Virus record (IMG/VR): IMGVR_UViG_3300017963_002783
Coordinates: 1 to 64,000 of that record
DNA from: a virus
Length of the DNA: 64,000 nucleotides
Reading direction: 5' to 3' (one strand)
This document shows, piece after piece, positions 51,587-59,326 of this stretch. Position numbers and translations under genes: made by a program. The notes below the pieces were generated by a model. It was not told where the DNA came from. It saw nothing but the letters and a program-made list of their open reading frames with translations, and did not search any database. Numbering within the stretch: the first letter of the stretch is position 1; every line of letters begins with the position of its first letter.

Positions 51587-51604
51587 GCCCCGTTGTTTCG
51601 GGGC
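51587..51604. terminator. Hairpin between operons
   Basis: GCCCCG (51587-51592) pairs with CGGGGC (51599-51604) around a TTGTTT loop. No T-run follows on the plus strand; on the minus strand it reads into CTTTA. It may be a weak plus-strand terminator or an RNA-stability element. Confidence 0.4.
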
Positions 51605-51631
51605 GTGTCGAAAAAAGTGAGGTAAACACAG

Positions 51632-52636
51632 ATGGCCTTACAATCAAGGGCGTTCTATAAGGCGAGGATCCAGATTGTTCGGGACACGGTGAGGCGGTTT
51701 CATCACCTCGGCAACCGCACCATTGCTAAATACATCCTCGAGAACTATGGGCCGCAGTTTGACAATGACCTGGAGAAAATCCGTAGCTCCGTGAGGCACG
51801 TTGTTGGCAAGAACGGTGAAAGGAATCGCCAGCGCACACCGGATAAAACCCTTTTCCGGGATACGGTAAGCCACATACCGGAAACGTGGCGGAAGATACG
51901 CACCGACTACCAGCTGGCGCCCGGGCTTTGGCTTGTTCTATCCGATCTTCACGTCCCGTACCACGAACCCGCAGCCATAGAAGCGGCGGTCCAGTACGGT
52001 CACACGGAAAAAATAAACGGCATATTCTTCAACGGGGATGTCCAGGATTGCGCCGCCGTATCCTACTGGCCCACGGCTAAAAGGGATTTCCCTCGAGAGA
52101 TAGAACTCACGATTGATTTCTTCGACTTCATTCACAACGAGTTCCCTAAAGCGAAGAAGGTTTACAAGCCGGGAAACCACGAATACCGGCTTCCTAGGTA
52201 CTTCCAGCAGCAGGCAAAGGAGATCGTGGATACCCCGATCGTTTCAGCCATGGAAGAGGTCATGGGATACGAGCAGAGAGGGATTGAATTCCTAGATTAC
52301 TTTCAGAAAGTCATGGCGGGAAAACTTCCCATTATTCATGGCCACGAAATCCCCCATCTTTCCAAAATGGTGAACGCAGCGCGAGGGTTGTATTTGAAGG
52401 CGAAGACGTTCTGTGCCTGTTCTCATTGTCATTCCAGATCAGAGCATACACCCAAAACCATCCACGGAGACCTCCTGACCTGCTGGTCTTTCGGGTGTCT
52501 GTGTGATCTAAACCCGGACTACAACCCCTTTGGGAATGATTGGAATCACGGGTTCGCTCTAGTCAATGTGGATGCTGACGGCCAGTTCGAGGTGGTAAAT
52601 CGCCGCATTCTACCTCATCGCTGGAAGGTGGTTTAG
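51632..52636 (+). CDS. Metallophosphoesterase
   Basis: 334 residues. Calcineurin-like phosphoesterase: LSDLHVPYH (metal ligands D105, H107), NGDVQD near 134-139, GNHE near 170, GHE near 243 and a later Cys/His stretch (CACSHCHSRSEHT) that holds the last His. N-terminal 80 residues are basic and helical (IQIVRDTVRRFHHLGNRTIAKYI), like a DNA-binding lead. Phage members act as nucleases, protein phosphatases or nucleotide phosphodiesterases. Its own transcription unit after the 51587 hairpin. Confidence 0.82.
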   Translation: MALQSRAFYKARIQIVRDTVRRFHHLGNRTIAKYILENYGPQFDNDLEKIRSSVRHVVGKNGERNRQRTPDKTLFRDTVSHIPETWRKIRTDYQLAPGLWLVLSDLHVPYHEPAAIEAAVQYGHTEKINGIFFNGDVQDCAAVSYWPTAKRDFPREIELTIDFFDFIHNEFPKAKKVYKPGNHEYRLPRYFQQQAKEIVDTPIVSAMEEVMGYEQRGIEFLDYFQKVMAGKLPIIHGHEIPHLSKMVNAARGLYLKAKTFCACSHCHSRSEHTPKTIHGDLLTCWSFGCLCDLNPDYNPFGNDWNHGFALVNVDADGQFEVVNRRILPHRWKVV

Positions 52637-52792
52637 ATGAGAGATTGGTTTTTTGTCAAAGACATCGACGAATACAACGCCTACATGGAGGACGTTCTCA
52701 GGCCTTTCGAGCCGGTCTTCCAGGCACACAAAGAACGCCTTGATTGGATTGCTGAAAATGCCATCCCGGACGACGAAATGCCCGAGGTGTAA
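52637..52792 (+). CDS. Small acidic protein
   Basis: 51 residues, acidic (IPDDEMPEV end), one amphipathic helix (QAHKERLDWIAENAI). Starts in an A/TG overlap after the phosphoesterase stop. Not recognised. Confidence 0.45.
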   Translation: MRDWFFVKDIDEYNAYMEDVLRPFEPVFQAHKERLDWIAENAIPDDEMPEV

Positions 52793-52913
52793 AGGAAAAA
52801 AGTTTGTTTATTTACAGCCCATCAGTAAGCTGGAACCTGTAACTTGCCCATTATGTAAAGGAACGGGTGAAAAATGTGAAACTGCCAAAAAGACTCAAGA
52901 TAGGCGGTCATGA
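52758..52913 (+). CDS. Small DnaJ-type zinc-ribbon protein
   Basis: 51 residues, ATG at 52758. CPRCKGKKFVYL and CPLCKGTGEKC are two CxxCxGxG-like half-sites of the kind found in the DnaJ cysteine-rich domain, binding one zinc. Phage proteins of this size with that motif are common and may bind RNA or act as anti-repressors. Overlaps both neighbours. Confidence 0.6.
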   Translation: MPSRTTKCPRCKGKKFVYLQPISKLEPVTCPLCKGTGEKCETAKKTQDRRS

Positions 52914-53229
52914 TTGGAGAATTGTCTTTCCCTATCAGTTTATCGAATCAGACAAGAATTATGGTCTATGCGATTTTGGCATGAAAACGATATACATTTC
53001 CGCTGTGGACACGAATGGGAAGGAACGACCGGAAAGCTCTGTGTGGACTAGCCTGTTTCATGAAACCACTCATGCTATAGATGAAACCTTGTCTATGGGA
53101 GTGTTTGCCGGGGATGGCGAGAAAATGGAAACTATCACAGATGAGTTGAGAGAATCGAGGACGGAAGCCTGGAGTGAGATATGGTTTCAGGTATTGAACG
53201 ATAACGGGCTACTCAAAAAGCCGAAGTAA
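52867..53229 (+). CDS. HExxH zinc metallopeptidase-like protein
   Basis: 120 residues. SLFHETTHAID carries H65-E66-x-x-H69, the zinc motif of metallopeptidases; the region between strands (NYGLCDFGMKTIYI) and the later DELRESRTEAWSEIWFQ helix resemble the small phage ImmA/SprT-like group, whose members cleave repressors or other host factors. GTG start with AAGGAAC before it. Function inferred from motif only. Confidence 0.65.
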   Translation: MKNVKLPKRLKIGGHDWRIVFPYQFIESDKNYGLCDFGMKTIYISAVDTNGKERPESSVWTSLFHETTHAIDETLSMGVFAGDGEKMETITDELRESRTEAWSEIWFQVLNDNGLLKKPK

Positions 53230-53263
53230 TTGATTTAATATCCTACTATTGTGCTAGGATGAC

Positions 53264-54259
53264 CTATTTATAATCTTTCCATGCTTCTTTAATGCTTGAG
53301 TATCTACGATACATCCTAGTATTGACAAATCGCTGAAAGCGCCTTTCTTGCTTGGTACGGTTATACGGCATTATATAGGGGTCATGCCCCAAGTTGTGAA
53401 TCTTTTGACATCGGTAGAAATCTTCCTCCTGGGTAGTGTTGTAGCCGATAAGAACGTAAACAATACCTTTGGGGGCAATCATAAGCCCATCCAGAATTTT
53501 CCGCTCATCTTTCATCAAATCCCAAGCATAGTGAATTTTGCCCTTAAACTTGGTTTTCCTGAGTGCATCAGCTTTTTCTTCATCCATGAAACGTAAGTCA
53601 TAGCCATTTTCATCAATCACGGTTAGATTAGCATCCCATATTTCTTCAAAAGTTTCTTTCCATTGGGGATCTGCAAAAGTATTGTTATTCAGTAACCGGA
53701 TTTTATCATATCGCTTATCATGAAAACTATATATGCTATCATGACTGCGATCCCCTTTATGATACATATTGGGTACTTTACAGAAAGGACAAAGGCGGGG
53801 GCAAAAACGAAAAGTATAGCCAAGGGAATAATCCAAATTAAACAAAGAGTAGTCAGGATACATCTCGTTGGTCTCGCATCGAAATAATCTCTCCACAGAT
53901 TCCATCGAGGCCACTTGTTGTATGGTCCCGCTATGATTGTGGCGTCCGGTAAATCGAGTTCCTTTCTGATGATTATCTCCATAAGTTTCAACAAAATATG
54001 GCCCCCCCTCTATATCGCATGGTACTTTTTCGGTAAAATCAAATAGCCAAGACCCATAGGTTAAATCAAATTTACCAACACCATTTAACCAAACCTGATC
54101 ACCGTTCGCTTTATGCCATGCTGAAATTTTCATTAGTGCTAAGTTATGATATTTGGCATCTGTGCAAAGATTAATGTTCACTTGCCGACCCTTTGGACTC
54201 AGGAAGCCGAAGTAAGACTTGACGGAATTTGGCTTAATGCAGTCAGGTTTTATCCCCAC
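53264..54259 (-). CDS. Radical SAM protein
   Basis: 331 residues. The iron-sulfur cluster motif is C-P-R-L-C-P-F-C (CxxxCxxC) near residue 155, followed by a DKIRLLNNNTFADP segment that commonly binds SAM in this group, and ANLTVIDENGYDLRFM. N-terminal 150 residues are unusual, with no recognised domain. Such phage proteins carry out radical chemistry on an unidentified substrate; a 5'-deoxyadenosyl-based modification of a nucleotide or peptide is possible. It lies convergent with the preceding plus-strand gene and is the last gene of the leftward operon. Confidence 0.7.
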   Translation of the reverse strand: MGIKPDCIKPNSVKSYFGFLSPKGRQVNINLCTDAKYHNLALMKISAWHKANGDQVWLNGVGKFDLTYGSWLFDFTEKVPCDIEGGPYFVETYGDNHQKGTRFTGRHNHSGTIQQVASMESVERLFRCETNEMYPDYSLFNLDYSLGYTFRFCPRLCPFCKVPNMYHKGDRSHDSIYSFHDKRYDKIRLLNNNTFADPQWKETFEEIWDANLTVIDENGYDLRFMDEEKADALRKTKFKGKIHYAWDLMKDERKILDGLMIAPKGIVYVLIGYNTTQEEDFYRCQKIHNLGHDPYIMPYNRTKQERRFQRFVNTRMYRRYSSIKEAWKDYK

Positions 54260-54333
54260 CTATTCATAATTCTTCCTTGACGTTCCGTTTCAAAACCCTG
54301 AAATTTCTCCCCTGTATCGCTACTCTGTGTCAA

Positions 54334-54352
54334 GCGGGGCATCTAGCCCCGC
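54334..54352 (-). terminator. Strong GC hairpin in leftward operon
   Basis: Perfect 7-bp stem GCGGGGC (54334-54340) with GCCCCGC (54346-54352) around a five-base loop. On the minus strand it lies between the 45-residue gene and the radical SAM gene. No long T-run follows, so it may attenuate rather than fully stop transcription. Confidence 0.45.
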
Positions 54353-54382
54353 AGTCAAACTAACGGCAGTCGTCCGCATCTG

Positions 54383-54520
54383 CTAGCCGTTTTCACGATT
54401 ATCACCCCCCTTCTTTATGGGAATTTGTTTACGCTCACATTTACAAACTTCATAGCCACACATTCGCCAGCGAAGTAATTCTAGCAAAATAGATTTCGGC
54501 GTTTCAGTGGAATTTTCCAT
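54383..54520 (-). CDS. Small cysteine-containing protein
   Basis: 45 residues with MCGYEVCKCERK (three cysteines) in the middle. AAAGGAG about five bases before the ATG supports translation. It starts four bases after the stop of the gene at 54524. Unknown role. Confidence 0.45.
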   Translation of the reverse strand: MENSTETPKSILLELLRWRMCGYEVCKCERKQIPIKKGGDNRENG

Positions 54521-54523
54521 CCA

Positions 54524-54946
54524 CTACTCCTTTACCCACTTCTCCCCATCCCATTTCTTGCCGTGGAGTTCATGCATTACGAAGGCAAGCCAGAGTTGTT
54601 CCATTGATTTAAATTGCATCACATATCTTTCCTGTTCGTCTGCTTCTTTAATAGCACAATAATGAGGCATAACTCCTAATGTTTGTCTTTGGAAAGCAAA
54701 ATCATGAAATTCATCAATGTGTCGCCAAAAGGGATCTTCAGGGAATACCATCTCCTGCAATTGATCCTGCCGGGGAAGCCAGATAGCTTGCCAAAAGCCA
54801 ATAATATCATTTAGATAATGTGGAGTGAGCCCTAAAACGACTTTAACTTTATTGCGCGAAAAAACGATGTCTCCAAGTTGTGGATTCCATTGTCTCTGTA
54901 TCTCAGGGCAGTCACACATTTTTATGTAAGTCTCAGGTATATCCAT
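54524..54946 (-). CDS. Phage hypothetical protein
   Basis: 140 residues. Beta-rich start (WNPQLGDIVFSRNKVKVVLG), then a helical part with SMEQLWLAFVMHELHGKKWDGEKWV. This last motif (LWLAFVM, GKxWDGEKWV) recurs in small phage proteins of early operons as I know them; no function is known. Overlaps the next gene by 14 bases. Confidence 0.55.
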   Translation of the reverse strand: MDIPETYIKMCDCPEIQRQWNPQLGDIVFSRNKVKVVLGLTPHYLNDIIGFWQAIWLPRQDQLQEMVFPEDPFWRHIDEFHDFAFQRQTLGVMPHYCAIKEADEQERYVMQFKSMEQLWLAFVMHELHGKKWDGEKWVKE

Positions 54947-55286
54947 AATCTATCCCCTTTGCCTTCAGCGCAGCTCGGCAGATGGCGAGTGGGGCGGATT
55001 TATTCCAAGCCATAGCTAGGTTTTCTCCGTCTAAGCAGAAATGACACTCCCAATATTGTTTCTCCTCTTCCTCATGCCAGAATAGGTTGAATGCGCTTTT
55101 TTCTTTAATGAGCTTCTCCACCACCATCCACGCCTGAGAGATGTCGCGGGTGGGGTAGAACTTCTGGACAAAAAACATGGGATTATTTTTATCATTAAAC
55201 CATATATTAGGGAAATCACCCGATTCTTCTCTATGCAATTCCATCACCTTCTCAGCAATCAGCCTATCTATCTTGTCAAGGTCCAT
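54933..55286 (-). CDS. Phage early-region protein (BC1872-like)
   Basis: 117 residues from the second of two adjacent ATGs (55286), which has GGAGG at a better distance. Contains RDISQAWMVVEKLIKEK, a beta strand run and SAPLAICRAALKAKG, the pattern of the BC1872-type phage sandwich domain. Role unknown. Confidence 0.6.
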   Translation of the reverse strand: MDLDKIDRLIAEKVMELHREESGDFPNIWFNDKNNPMFFVQKFYPTRDISQAWMVVEKLIKEKSAFNLFWHEEEEKQYWECHFCLDGENLAMAWNKSAPLAICRAALKAKGIDYGYT

Positions 55287-55944
55287 CATCCCTCCTGAAC
55301 TCAATCACCCGCACCCACGGGTTAGCTTCCCATTGGAACCCCGGCTTCTTGGCGTAGAGTGAATCCCAATATGTCTTGAATCCATCGATAGCAGCATCAT
55401 GCCATCTAGGATGCCATTCAACGACATAGATACCTTCTTCAATAGCATTACTTGGGTCTATTTCTTGCACCCTCTCCACCCTGACGCCCGTAATCTCAAG
55501 CCAGAGGCGGCAAGCCCATTTAGGCATGTGGATGGAGGGACGCCATTTATCATCGCCAGTAAAATATTTACTAGCCCTATCGTCACGTTTCCATGGTCGC
55601 CATCCCGTCGTTCCAGAAGCCTTCCATGTAACACCGTAGTTAGGTTCATCTCCATCAACCATTGCCATCCAAGTCTCCCTCACCCATAGCCTATCGCCGG
55701 GACCGCCGTAAGGGCAATACTCATCAATGGGTGCCGTTTTGCCTTCTTTTCGCCATGTTTCTGCATGCCAAAAACAACTTTTTGGAGATGATTTTTTTGG
55801 TGCTCCATATTTATAACCCCAATCAAACCACCCATTTCGTTTTTGTATGGGCTGTGGCTTTATTGGCCTTCTTGTCATGGTTTTCCGGCCTTCAAGAATG
55901 GCCCTTACCATTTCGGTGCTGAATATGATCGGGTGGTCTTTCAT
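55276..55944 (-). CDS. ASCH-domain-like phage protein
   Basis: 222 residues. IIFSTEMVRAILEGRKTMTRRPIK, then GDRLWVRETW and WACRLWLEITGVRVERVQEID: the arrangement of phage ASCH-like proteins, a fold of RNA-binding or nucleotide-modification proteins related to PUA. Wide in early regions of phages. Substrate unknown. Overlaps neighbours by 11 and 4 bases. Confidence 0.72.
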   Translation of the reverse strand: MKDHPIIFSTEMVRAILEGRKTMTRRPIKPQPIQKRNGWFDWGYKYGAPKKSSPKSCFWHAETWRKEGKTAPIDEYCPYGGPGDRLWVRETWMAMVDGDEPNYGVTWKASGTTGWRPWKRDDRASKYFTGDDKWRPSIHMPKWACRLWLEITGVRVERVQEIDPSNAIEEGIYVVEWHPRWHDAAIDGFKTYWDSLYAKKPGFQWEANPWVRVIEFRRDDGP

Positions 55945-56291
55945 CCCTTATCCCTCGGCATCCGGCGGAGCCATTTAAACAGCCTACCACTATCAGTTGT
56001 GACGTTTTTATTATTGGGATATTCATTAAGCCACTCCTCCCACTCATCCTCCTCGGCGGGCGGGGAGAGGAGGATTTGTTTGGCTTCCTCTAGGCTTGGC
56101 AGTATAACCATATCTTGTATCGCTCTTAATCGCCCTTCCAAATCCCCTTCGTCCACTATGCGGGATGGGTGGAGCCAAAGAATTTCACTCACCCCATCTT
56201 TCTCGATTGCGCCTACAGGAAAACACCTACAAAAAATACCTTTCCGCAGGATGCTTTTATCAACCTCCAAAATCACATATTTCTTGCCCAT
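55941..56291 (-). CDS. Early-region hypothetical protein
   Basis: 116 residues from the ATG at 56291, supported by GGAGTGAT just before it. Hydrophilic, with a long acidic helix (LEEAKQILLSPPAEEDEWEEWLNE). Nothing recognised. Confidence 0.5.
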   Translation of the reverse strand: MGKKYVILEVDKSILRKGIFCRCFPVGAIEKDGVSEILWLHPSRIVDEGDLEGRLRAIQDMVILPSLEEAKQILLSPPAEEDEWEEWLNEYPNNKNVTTDSGRLFKWLRRMPRDKG

Positions 56292-56292
56292 A

Positions 56293-57513
56293 TCACTCCT
56301 CCCATATCTCGAAAGCCTTGAGGCCCATTTCGAAAAGTGTTTCAGCCTTCCGCTTGAACTCCTGGCGACCATCCTCGGGAATGTCGTCAAGGGCCGTGGC
56401 CCTGTGCAAAGCCAGCAGCTTAGGCCATCCCCCCGGTACGGCCTCCTTTATGGATTCTTTCAGGTCGTACATCTGGCTATACCAGGTTTCGGCTTCGTTC
56501 ATCCCCTGAGAGGCACCAGGATCGTCTTTTGTGTCAGGGTCGCTACCTTGGCCCTCATCTGCCCCTGTTTCAGGCAGAGCCCCCTTGTGGCTCATGGTGA
56601 GATGCTTTTTCAGGCCTCTTTCGCTCTTAGCTATAAATTCGCAGTGGGGACATTTATAAGAAGGCGGAGATTCGTCTATTATAACTTGAGGCTCGGTTTC
56701 TTCCTCGATCTGCCCCGCGTCTTTGCCCCCATTTTCAGGGAACAGTTCTTTGGTCGTTATCCGGCCCTCTTTGAGAGCTGTCGCCATTCCCCTGAGATCG
56801 ACGATATCCTGGGCAGTCCATTCATCCGCTATACTGCCCCGCTCATTTTCAATCTGCCTCTGAGTGACGCCGTATTTCTTGAAGAAGTCCATGGCCTGGG
56901 CTCGGGCCACATGGATATTTTCGGGCTTGATCTTTTTAAGCTCCGCTTCCTTGGCGGCTTCGATCATCCGATCAAGCAACCATCGCGGCATGGCCCGGAC
57001 CACGGCATTTCGGATCGCCTTGCTCTGCCCGATCTGAAAAACAATGTCCTCCTGCCGATCTTTGCCCATTTTGTCACTGAGCCTCTGACTTTTCCTTTGT
57101 CGGAAAAGACGCGGACAGGTGAATCCAGTCTCCAGGTCTATGAAATAGCCCTTGAAAAGATAGTGGGTCAGGCTTTCCTCAACGTCCACATCTATAGCAT
57201 CATTGCCATAGTTTCTGGCAAGGCACATCCCGGCATCAATGCTCGGCCCCTCGACTGGAACCTTTCGGCCTTTATCCTTATCCCAAACCTCCCACCGATA
57301 ATAGAAAGCGGTCCCGGCCAGCTTCGCCTCTTCCAAGACGTTGTTGACAAATTTGGTAAGAGAACGCGGATTCTGCACTGCGACAGCCGTAGTGTATTTG
57401 GTTTCCACTTTCTGGAGTGCCCTACCCTGAGAAAGCATCTCTTGGGGCACGGTGGGAGGGCCTGTAAATGATTGAATGTTGTCCAATACTTCAGGGTCCA
57501 ATGCTTCTTCCAT
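56293..57513 (-). CDS. Recombination (annealing-type) protein with C2H2 zinc finger
   Basis: 406 residues. The first 200 residues (ARNYGNDAIDVDVEESLTHYLFKGYFIDLETGFTCPRLFR, IGQSKAIRNAVVRAMPRWLLDRMIEAA) follow the layout of a widespread phage single-strand-annealing-like group, with GPSIDAGMCLARNYGN as a signature. Residues around 290 hold a C2H2 finger (CPHC, 12 residues later H...H), a rarity in phage proteins, and the last third is acidic. It lies three bases from a nuclease gene, the Red-beta/Red-alpha arrangement. Annealing activity is inferred from pattern and context. Confidence 0.62.
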   Translation of the reverse strand: MEEALDPEVLDNIQSFTGPPTVPQEMLSQGRALQKVETKYTTAVAVQNPRSLTKFVNNVLEEAKLAGTAFYYRWEVWDKDKGRKVPVEGPSIDAGMCLARNYGNDAIDVDVEESLTHYLFKGYFIDLETGFTCPRLFRQRKSQRLSDKMGKDRQEDIVFQIGQSKAIRNAVVRAMPRWLLDRMIEAAKEAELKKIKPENIHVARAQAMDFFKKYGVTQRQIENERGSIADEWTAQDIVDLRGMATALKEGRITTKELFPENGGKDAGQIEEETEPQVIIDESPPSYKCPHCEFIAKSERGLKKHLTMSHKGALPETGADEGQGSDPDTKDDPGASQGMNEAETWYSQMYDLKESIKEAVPGGWPKLLALHRATALDDIPEDGRQEFKRKAETLFEMGLKAFEIWEE

Positions 57514-57516
57514 AAG

Positions 57517-58329
57517 TTATATCTCCCTTCTGTGTTTTGGATTTCCTACATACGGGCAGGTCTCCCAATACCCGCACCACTTGGGATCACACCACCAGGA
57601 GGTAGGATTGGCGGGTATAAAAACTCCTGCCTTCAGCATGTTGATGAACATTTCCAGCTTTGCGAATAGTGCCTCATAGTCCTGCTCGGTCGGAGTCATT
57701 ACTTGGGTTTGTAATTCCTCCGAGGTGGGATTTCCGTTTTTGCCCCGTCGAGCTATAAGGATACTGTATTTAAACTCTGGCCGGATATGGCGGGTCTTTT
57801 CATGGACAAAAGAATAAAGAGCAGGCTGTATCTCTTTTTTGATTCGCCCCTCTTGCCATTTCATGCGAGTGGTTTTCAGGTCTCCTACTTCGGGTTTTTC
57901 CTGATAATCCATCACGCCGGCCAGAGGCAGCTCCAAACCTACATCAAGCTCAAACGGCTCCTCTATAGCGACCGGATTGATTCCAGGGGCAACTTCTTCC
58001 CGATAAAGTTTTGTGCAGCGCAGGGTGTCATTAAGCCCTTCATTTAAGAGGCGATCTTTGGCGGGGCGGTTCGCTTTGGCAAGATAGATGCCACTTGAGA
58101 TTGTCTTGACATACTTGTCGCGGGCGGCATCCTTGAGGTCATTGACGGGCAGGTCGTCCCCCTTCTGGATTTTGTGCTTCAAATTGACTTCATTGGCGCC
58201 ATGTACGCCGGTGCCTCGGGCGGCAGCGATAGAAGGCGGGATGATTTCACCTTCAATAAAGCGACGCCGGAACTGTTCGCCGCATCTAAGGGCCATGTTA
58301 AGGCTGGACTGATGGATCGCGTCGATCAT
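57517..58329 (-). CDS. PD-(D/E)XK nuclease with Fe-S cysteines (Cas4/AddB-like)
   Basis: 270 residues. The nuclease core includes AARGTGVHGANEVN, MDYQEKPEVGDLKTTRMKW (the D-x-K motif) and an IQPALYSF helix. C16 together with the C-terminal CDPKWCGYWETCP gives the four cysteines that hold a [4Fe-4S] cluster in AddB/Cas4 relatives. Functions as the exonuclease half of a recombination pair with the protein at 56293. Full length for the phage group. Confidence 0.82.
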   Translation of the reverse strand: MIDAIHQSSLNMALRCGEQFRRRFIEGEIIPPSIAAARGTGVHGANEVNLKHKIQKGDDLPVNDLKDAARDKYVKTISSGIYLAKANRPAKDRLLNEGLNDTLRCTKLYREEVAPGINPVAIEEPFELDVGLELPLAGVMDYQEKPEVGDLKTTRMKWQEGRIKKEIQPALYSFVHEKTRHIRPEFKYSILIARRGKNGNPTSEELQTQVMTPTEQDYEALFAKLEMFINMLKAGVFIPANPTSWWCDPKWCGYWETCPYVGNPKHRREI

Positions 58330-58489
58330 TGCCGTCCCCTTCCGGAAAGTGATGAATAAGCGACCGGAGCCTCCCGATCTGCTCCCCGATCATTTTTTTG
58401 ACCAATTCGGGATCCTTGCCATTCCTCAAGATGTGGGACATGGCATCGGCGGCCATCTCAAAGTCCTTTTTCGTGCTTGTCCATTTCAT
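58298..58489 (-). CDS. Small early protein
   Basis: 63 residues: a helical KDFEMAADAMSHILRNGKD, then KKMIGEQIGRLRSLIHHFPEG. It overlaps the nuclease by 32 bases. AAAGGAC lies about ten bases before the ATG. Unknown; the size and place suggest a regulator or inhibitor. Confidence 0.5.
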   Translation of the reverse strand: MKWTSTKKDFEMAADAMSHILRNGKDPELVKKMIGEQIGRLRSLIHHFPEGDGNDRRDPSVQP

Positions 58490-58620
58490 GAGTAAATTGT
58501 CCTTTCCCGGATATAGCGGCGTGTGGCCCGGTCCTGAAGTTTAAGGCGAATGTAATTACCCACACACCATCCGACACTAAGCGCACCGATAATTGCCAGT
58601 ATGTGCTCCATCCAAATCAT
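58486..58620 (-). CDS. Tiny membrane protein of early operon
   Basis: 44 residues. One membrane segment (MEHILAIIGALSVGWCVGNY) and a basic tail (RLKLQDRATRRYIRER). AAAGGAGAG seven bases before the ATG. ATGA overlap with the next gene. Confidence 0.55.
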   Translation of the reverse strand: MIWMEHILAIIGALSVGWCVGNYIRLKLQDRATRRYIRERTIYS

Positions 58621-58791
58621 GACACTCTCCTTTGTGCCCCAGATGCTGCCTCCTAGCTCCAAACTTATTCACCGTTTTCTCCACAGTACGGCTTAATCAG
58701 CAGCCCCCATGCCCGTATCCGGGGCGGTTGAGGTTGGTAGGAGGAAAAAGGTTATGCTGAAAATTTCAAGATACGCGCTTTTGTTGATGTT
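58621..58791 (-). other. Noncoding leader before tiny membrane protein
   Basis: No gene supported. On the minus strand it contains a GC-rich hairpin-capable run (CCCCGG...GGGG) near 58708-58733 and ends with the AAAGGAGAG site of the gene at 58486. It separates the RNA array from the coding part of the leftward operon. Confidence 0.4.
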
Positions 58792-58861
58792 GGCGGCACC
58801 CATCACCTCATTTAAGGCATCCCATCCGTTCACCCACCCTTTCGGGTGTACGCCCACCGCC
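58792..58861 (-). ncRNA. Structured RNA element 5 of tandem array
   Basis: 70 bases with a 7-bp closing stem on the minus strand (GGCGGTG with TGCCGCC), containing two G-U pairs that would be A-C mismatches if the plus strand were the RNA. Inside is CACCC-GAAA-GGGTG, a five-pair hairpin capped by a GNRA tetraloop, another RNA hallmark of the minus strand. No T-arm of a normal tRNA is present. Confidence 0.45.
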
Positions 58862-58873
58862 AGCTAAACTGGA

Positions 58874-58963
58874 GGATGAGTGGTAAGCTACACTCTATAC
58901 CCAATCCCGCACAGACCGTTGTCGCAAGCATCGCTTACGCTCTCCCTCGCTTACCACTCATCC
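58874..58963 (-). ncRNA. Structured RNA element 4 of tandem array
   Basis: 90 bases closed by a perfect 15-bp stem, GGATGAGTGGTAAGC (58874-58888) with its complement (58949-58963). An internal hairpin on the minus strand, CGTAAGC-GAT-GCTTGCG, has one U-G pair that would be a C-A mismatch on the plus strand. Spacer AAACTGT follows on the plus strand. Confidence 0.45.
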
Positions 58964-58970
58964 AAACTGT

Positions 58971-59053
58971 GCCCGAGCAGTCCCGATACATGCCGTGGAC
59001 TTTTGACATGCAGAGCGGTGTTGACACCTTGCCACTAGGTCGCTTGCCCGGGC
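58971..59053 (-). ncRNA. Structured RNA element 3 of tandem array
   Basis: 83 bases closed by a 9-bp stem on the minus strand (GCCCGGGCA with TGCTCGGGC, one G-U). Inside are GGTG-TCAA-CACC and TGCATG/CATGTA (one G-U), both favouring the minus strand. A TAGTGGCAA stretch looks like a tRNA D-loop, but no TTCRA T-loop exists, so it is not a standard tRNA. Confidence 0.45.
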
Positions 59054-59062
59054 GTAAACTGT

Positions 59063-59134
59063 GCCGGGAGCCAAATCCAGGTATGCGCTCTTACGGTGCG
59101 CTTTGAACCGACCTATTTATGTTTGACTCCCGGC
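59063..59134 (-). ncRNA. Structured RNA element 2 of tandem array
   Basis: 72 bases closed by a 13-bp stem on the minus strand, GCCGGGAGTCAAA with TTTGGCTCCCGGC, with one U-G pair (C-A mismatch on plus). An internal GCGC/GCGC pair lies within a GGT/ACC outer pair. Length is tRNA-like. Confidence 0.45.
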
Positions 59135-59149
59135 TGTCAAAGAACTGTT

Positions 59150-59326
59150 GGGGGAGCCAGGATTCTCACCTGAACCGCGATCCCAATTAAATGCTCCAGC
59201 AGAACTATACTGCCATGATAAACAGTCAGCTTGATTGCTGGCCTTTTCGGTTACTAGCCTACTAAGGACTTGTCGCGCTCGGAGACCTTGGAGCGCAGGC
59301 TTACTAGACGGCTAAACCACTCCCCC
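59150..59326 (-). ncRNA. Structured RNA element 1 of tandem array (long)
   Basis: 177 bases. Closing stem on the minus strand GGGGGAGU with GCUCCCCC (one U-G). Near the 3' end CAGGTGAGAATCCTG is two bases from a normal T-arm (CAGGTTCGAATCCTG), followed by GGCTCCCCCA, a tRNA-like 3' end. Hairpins inside: GCGCTC/GAGCGC, CAGC/GCTG, GGCAG/CTGCT. It is flanked by a 13-bp direct repeat, TCAAAGAACTGTT (59137-59149 and 59330-59342). It may be a degenerate or interrupted tRNA. Confidence 0.45.

Noticed and set aside
55843-57471. Long plus-strand open frame (542 codons) across the recombination genes
   Set aside because: It is antisense to three minus-strand genes with overlaps, ribosome-binding sites and recognisable motifs. 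Its own translation has no domain pattern.
58792-59326. Five ordinary tRNA genes
   Set aside because: Sizes and closing stems are tRNA-like, but none has a TTCRA T-loop, regular D-arm and seven-base anticodon loop together. Element 1 is closest. I list them as structured RNAs instead.
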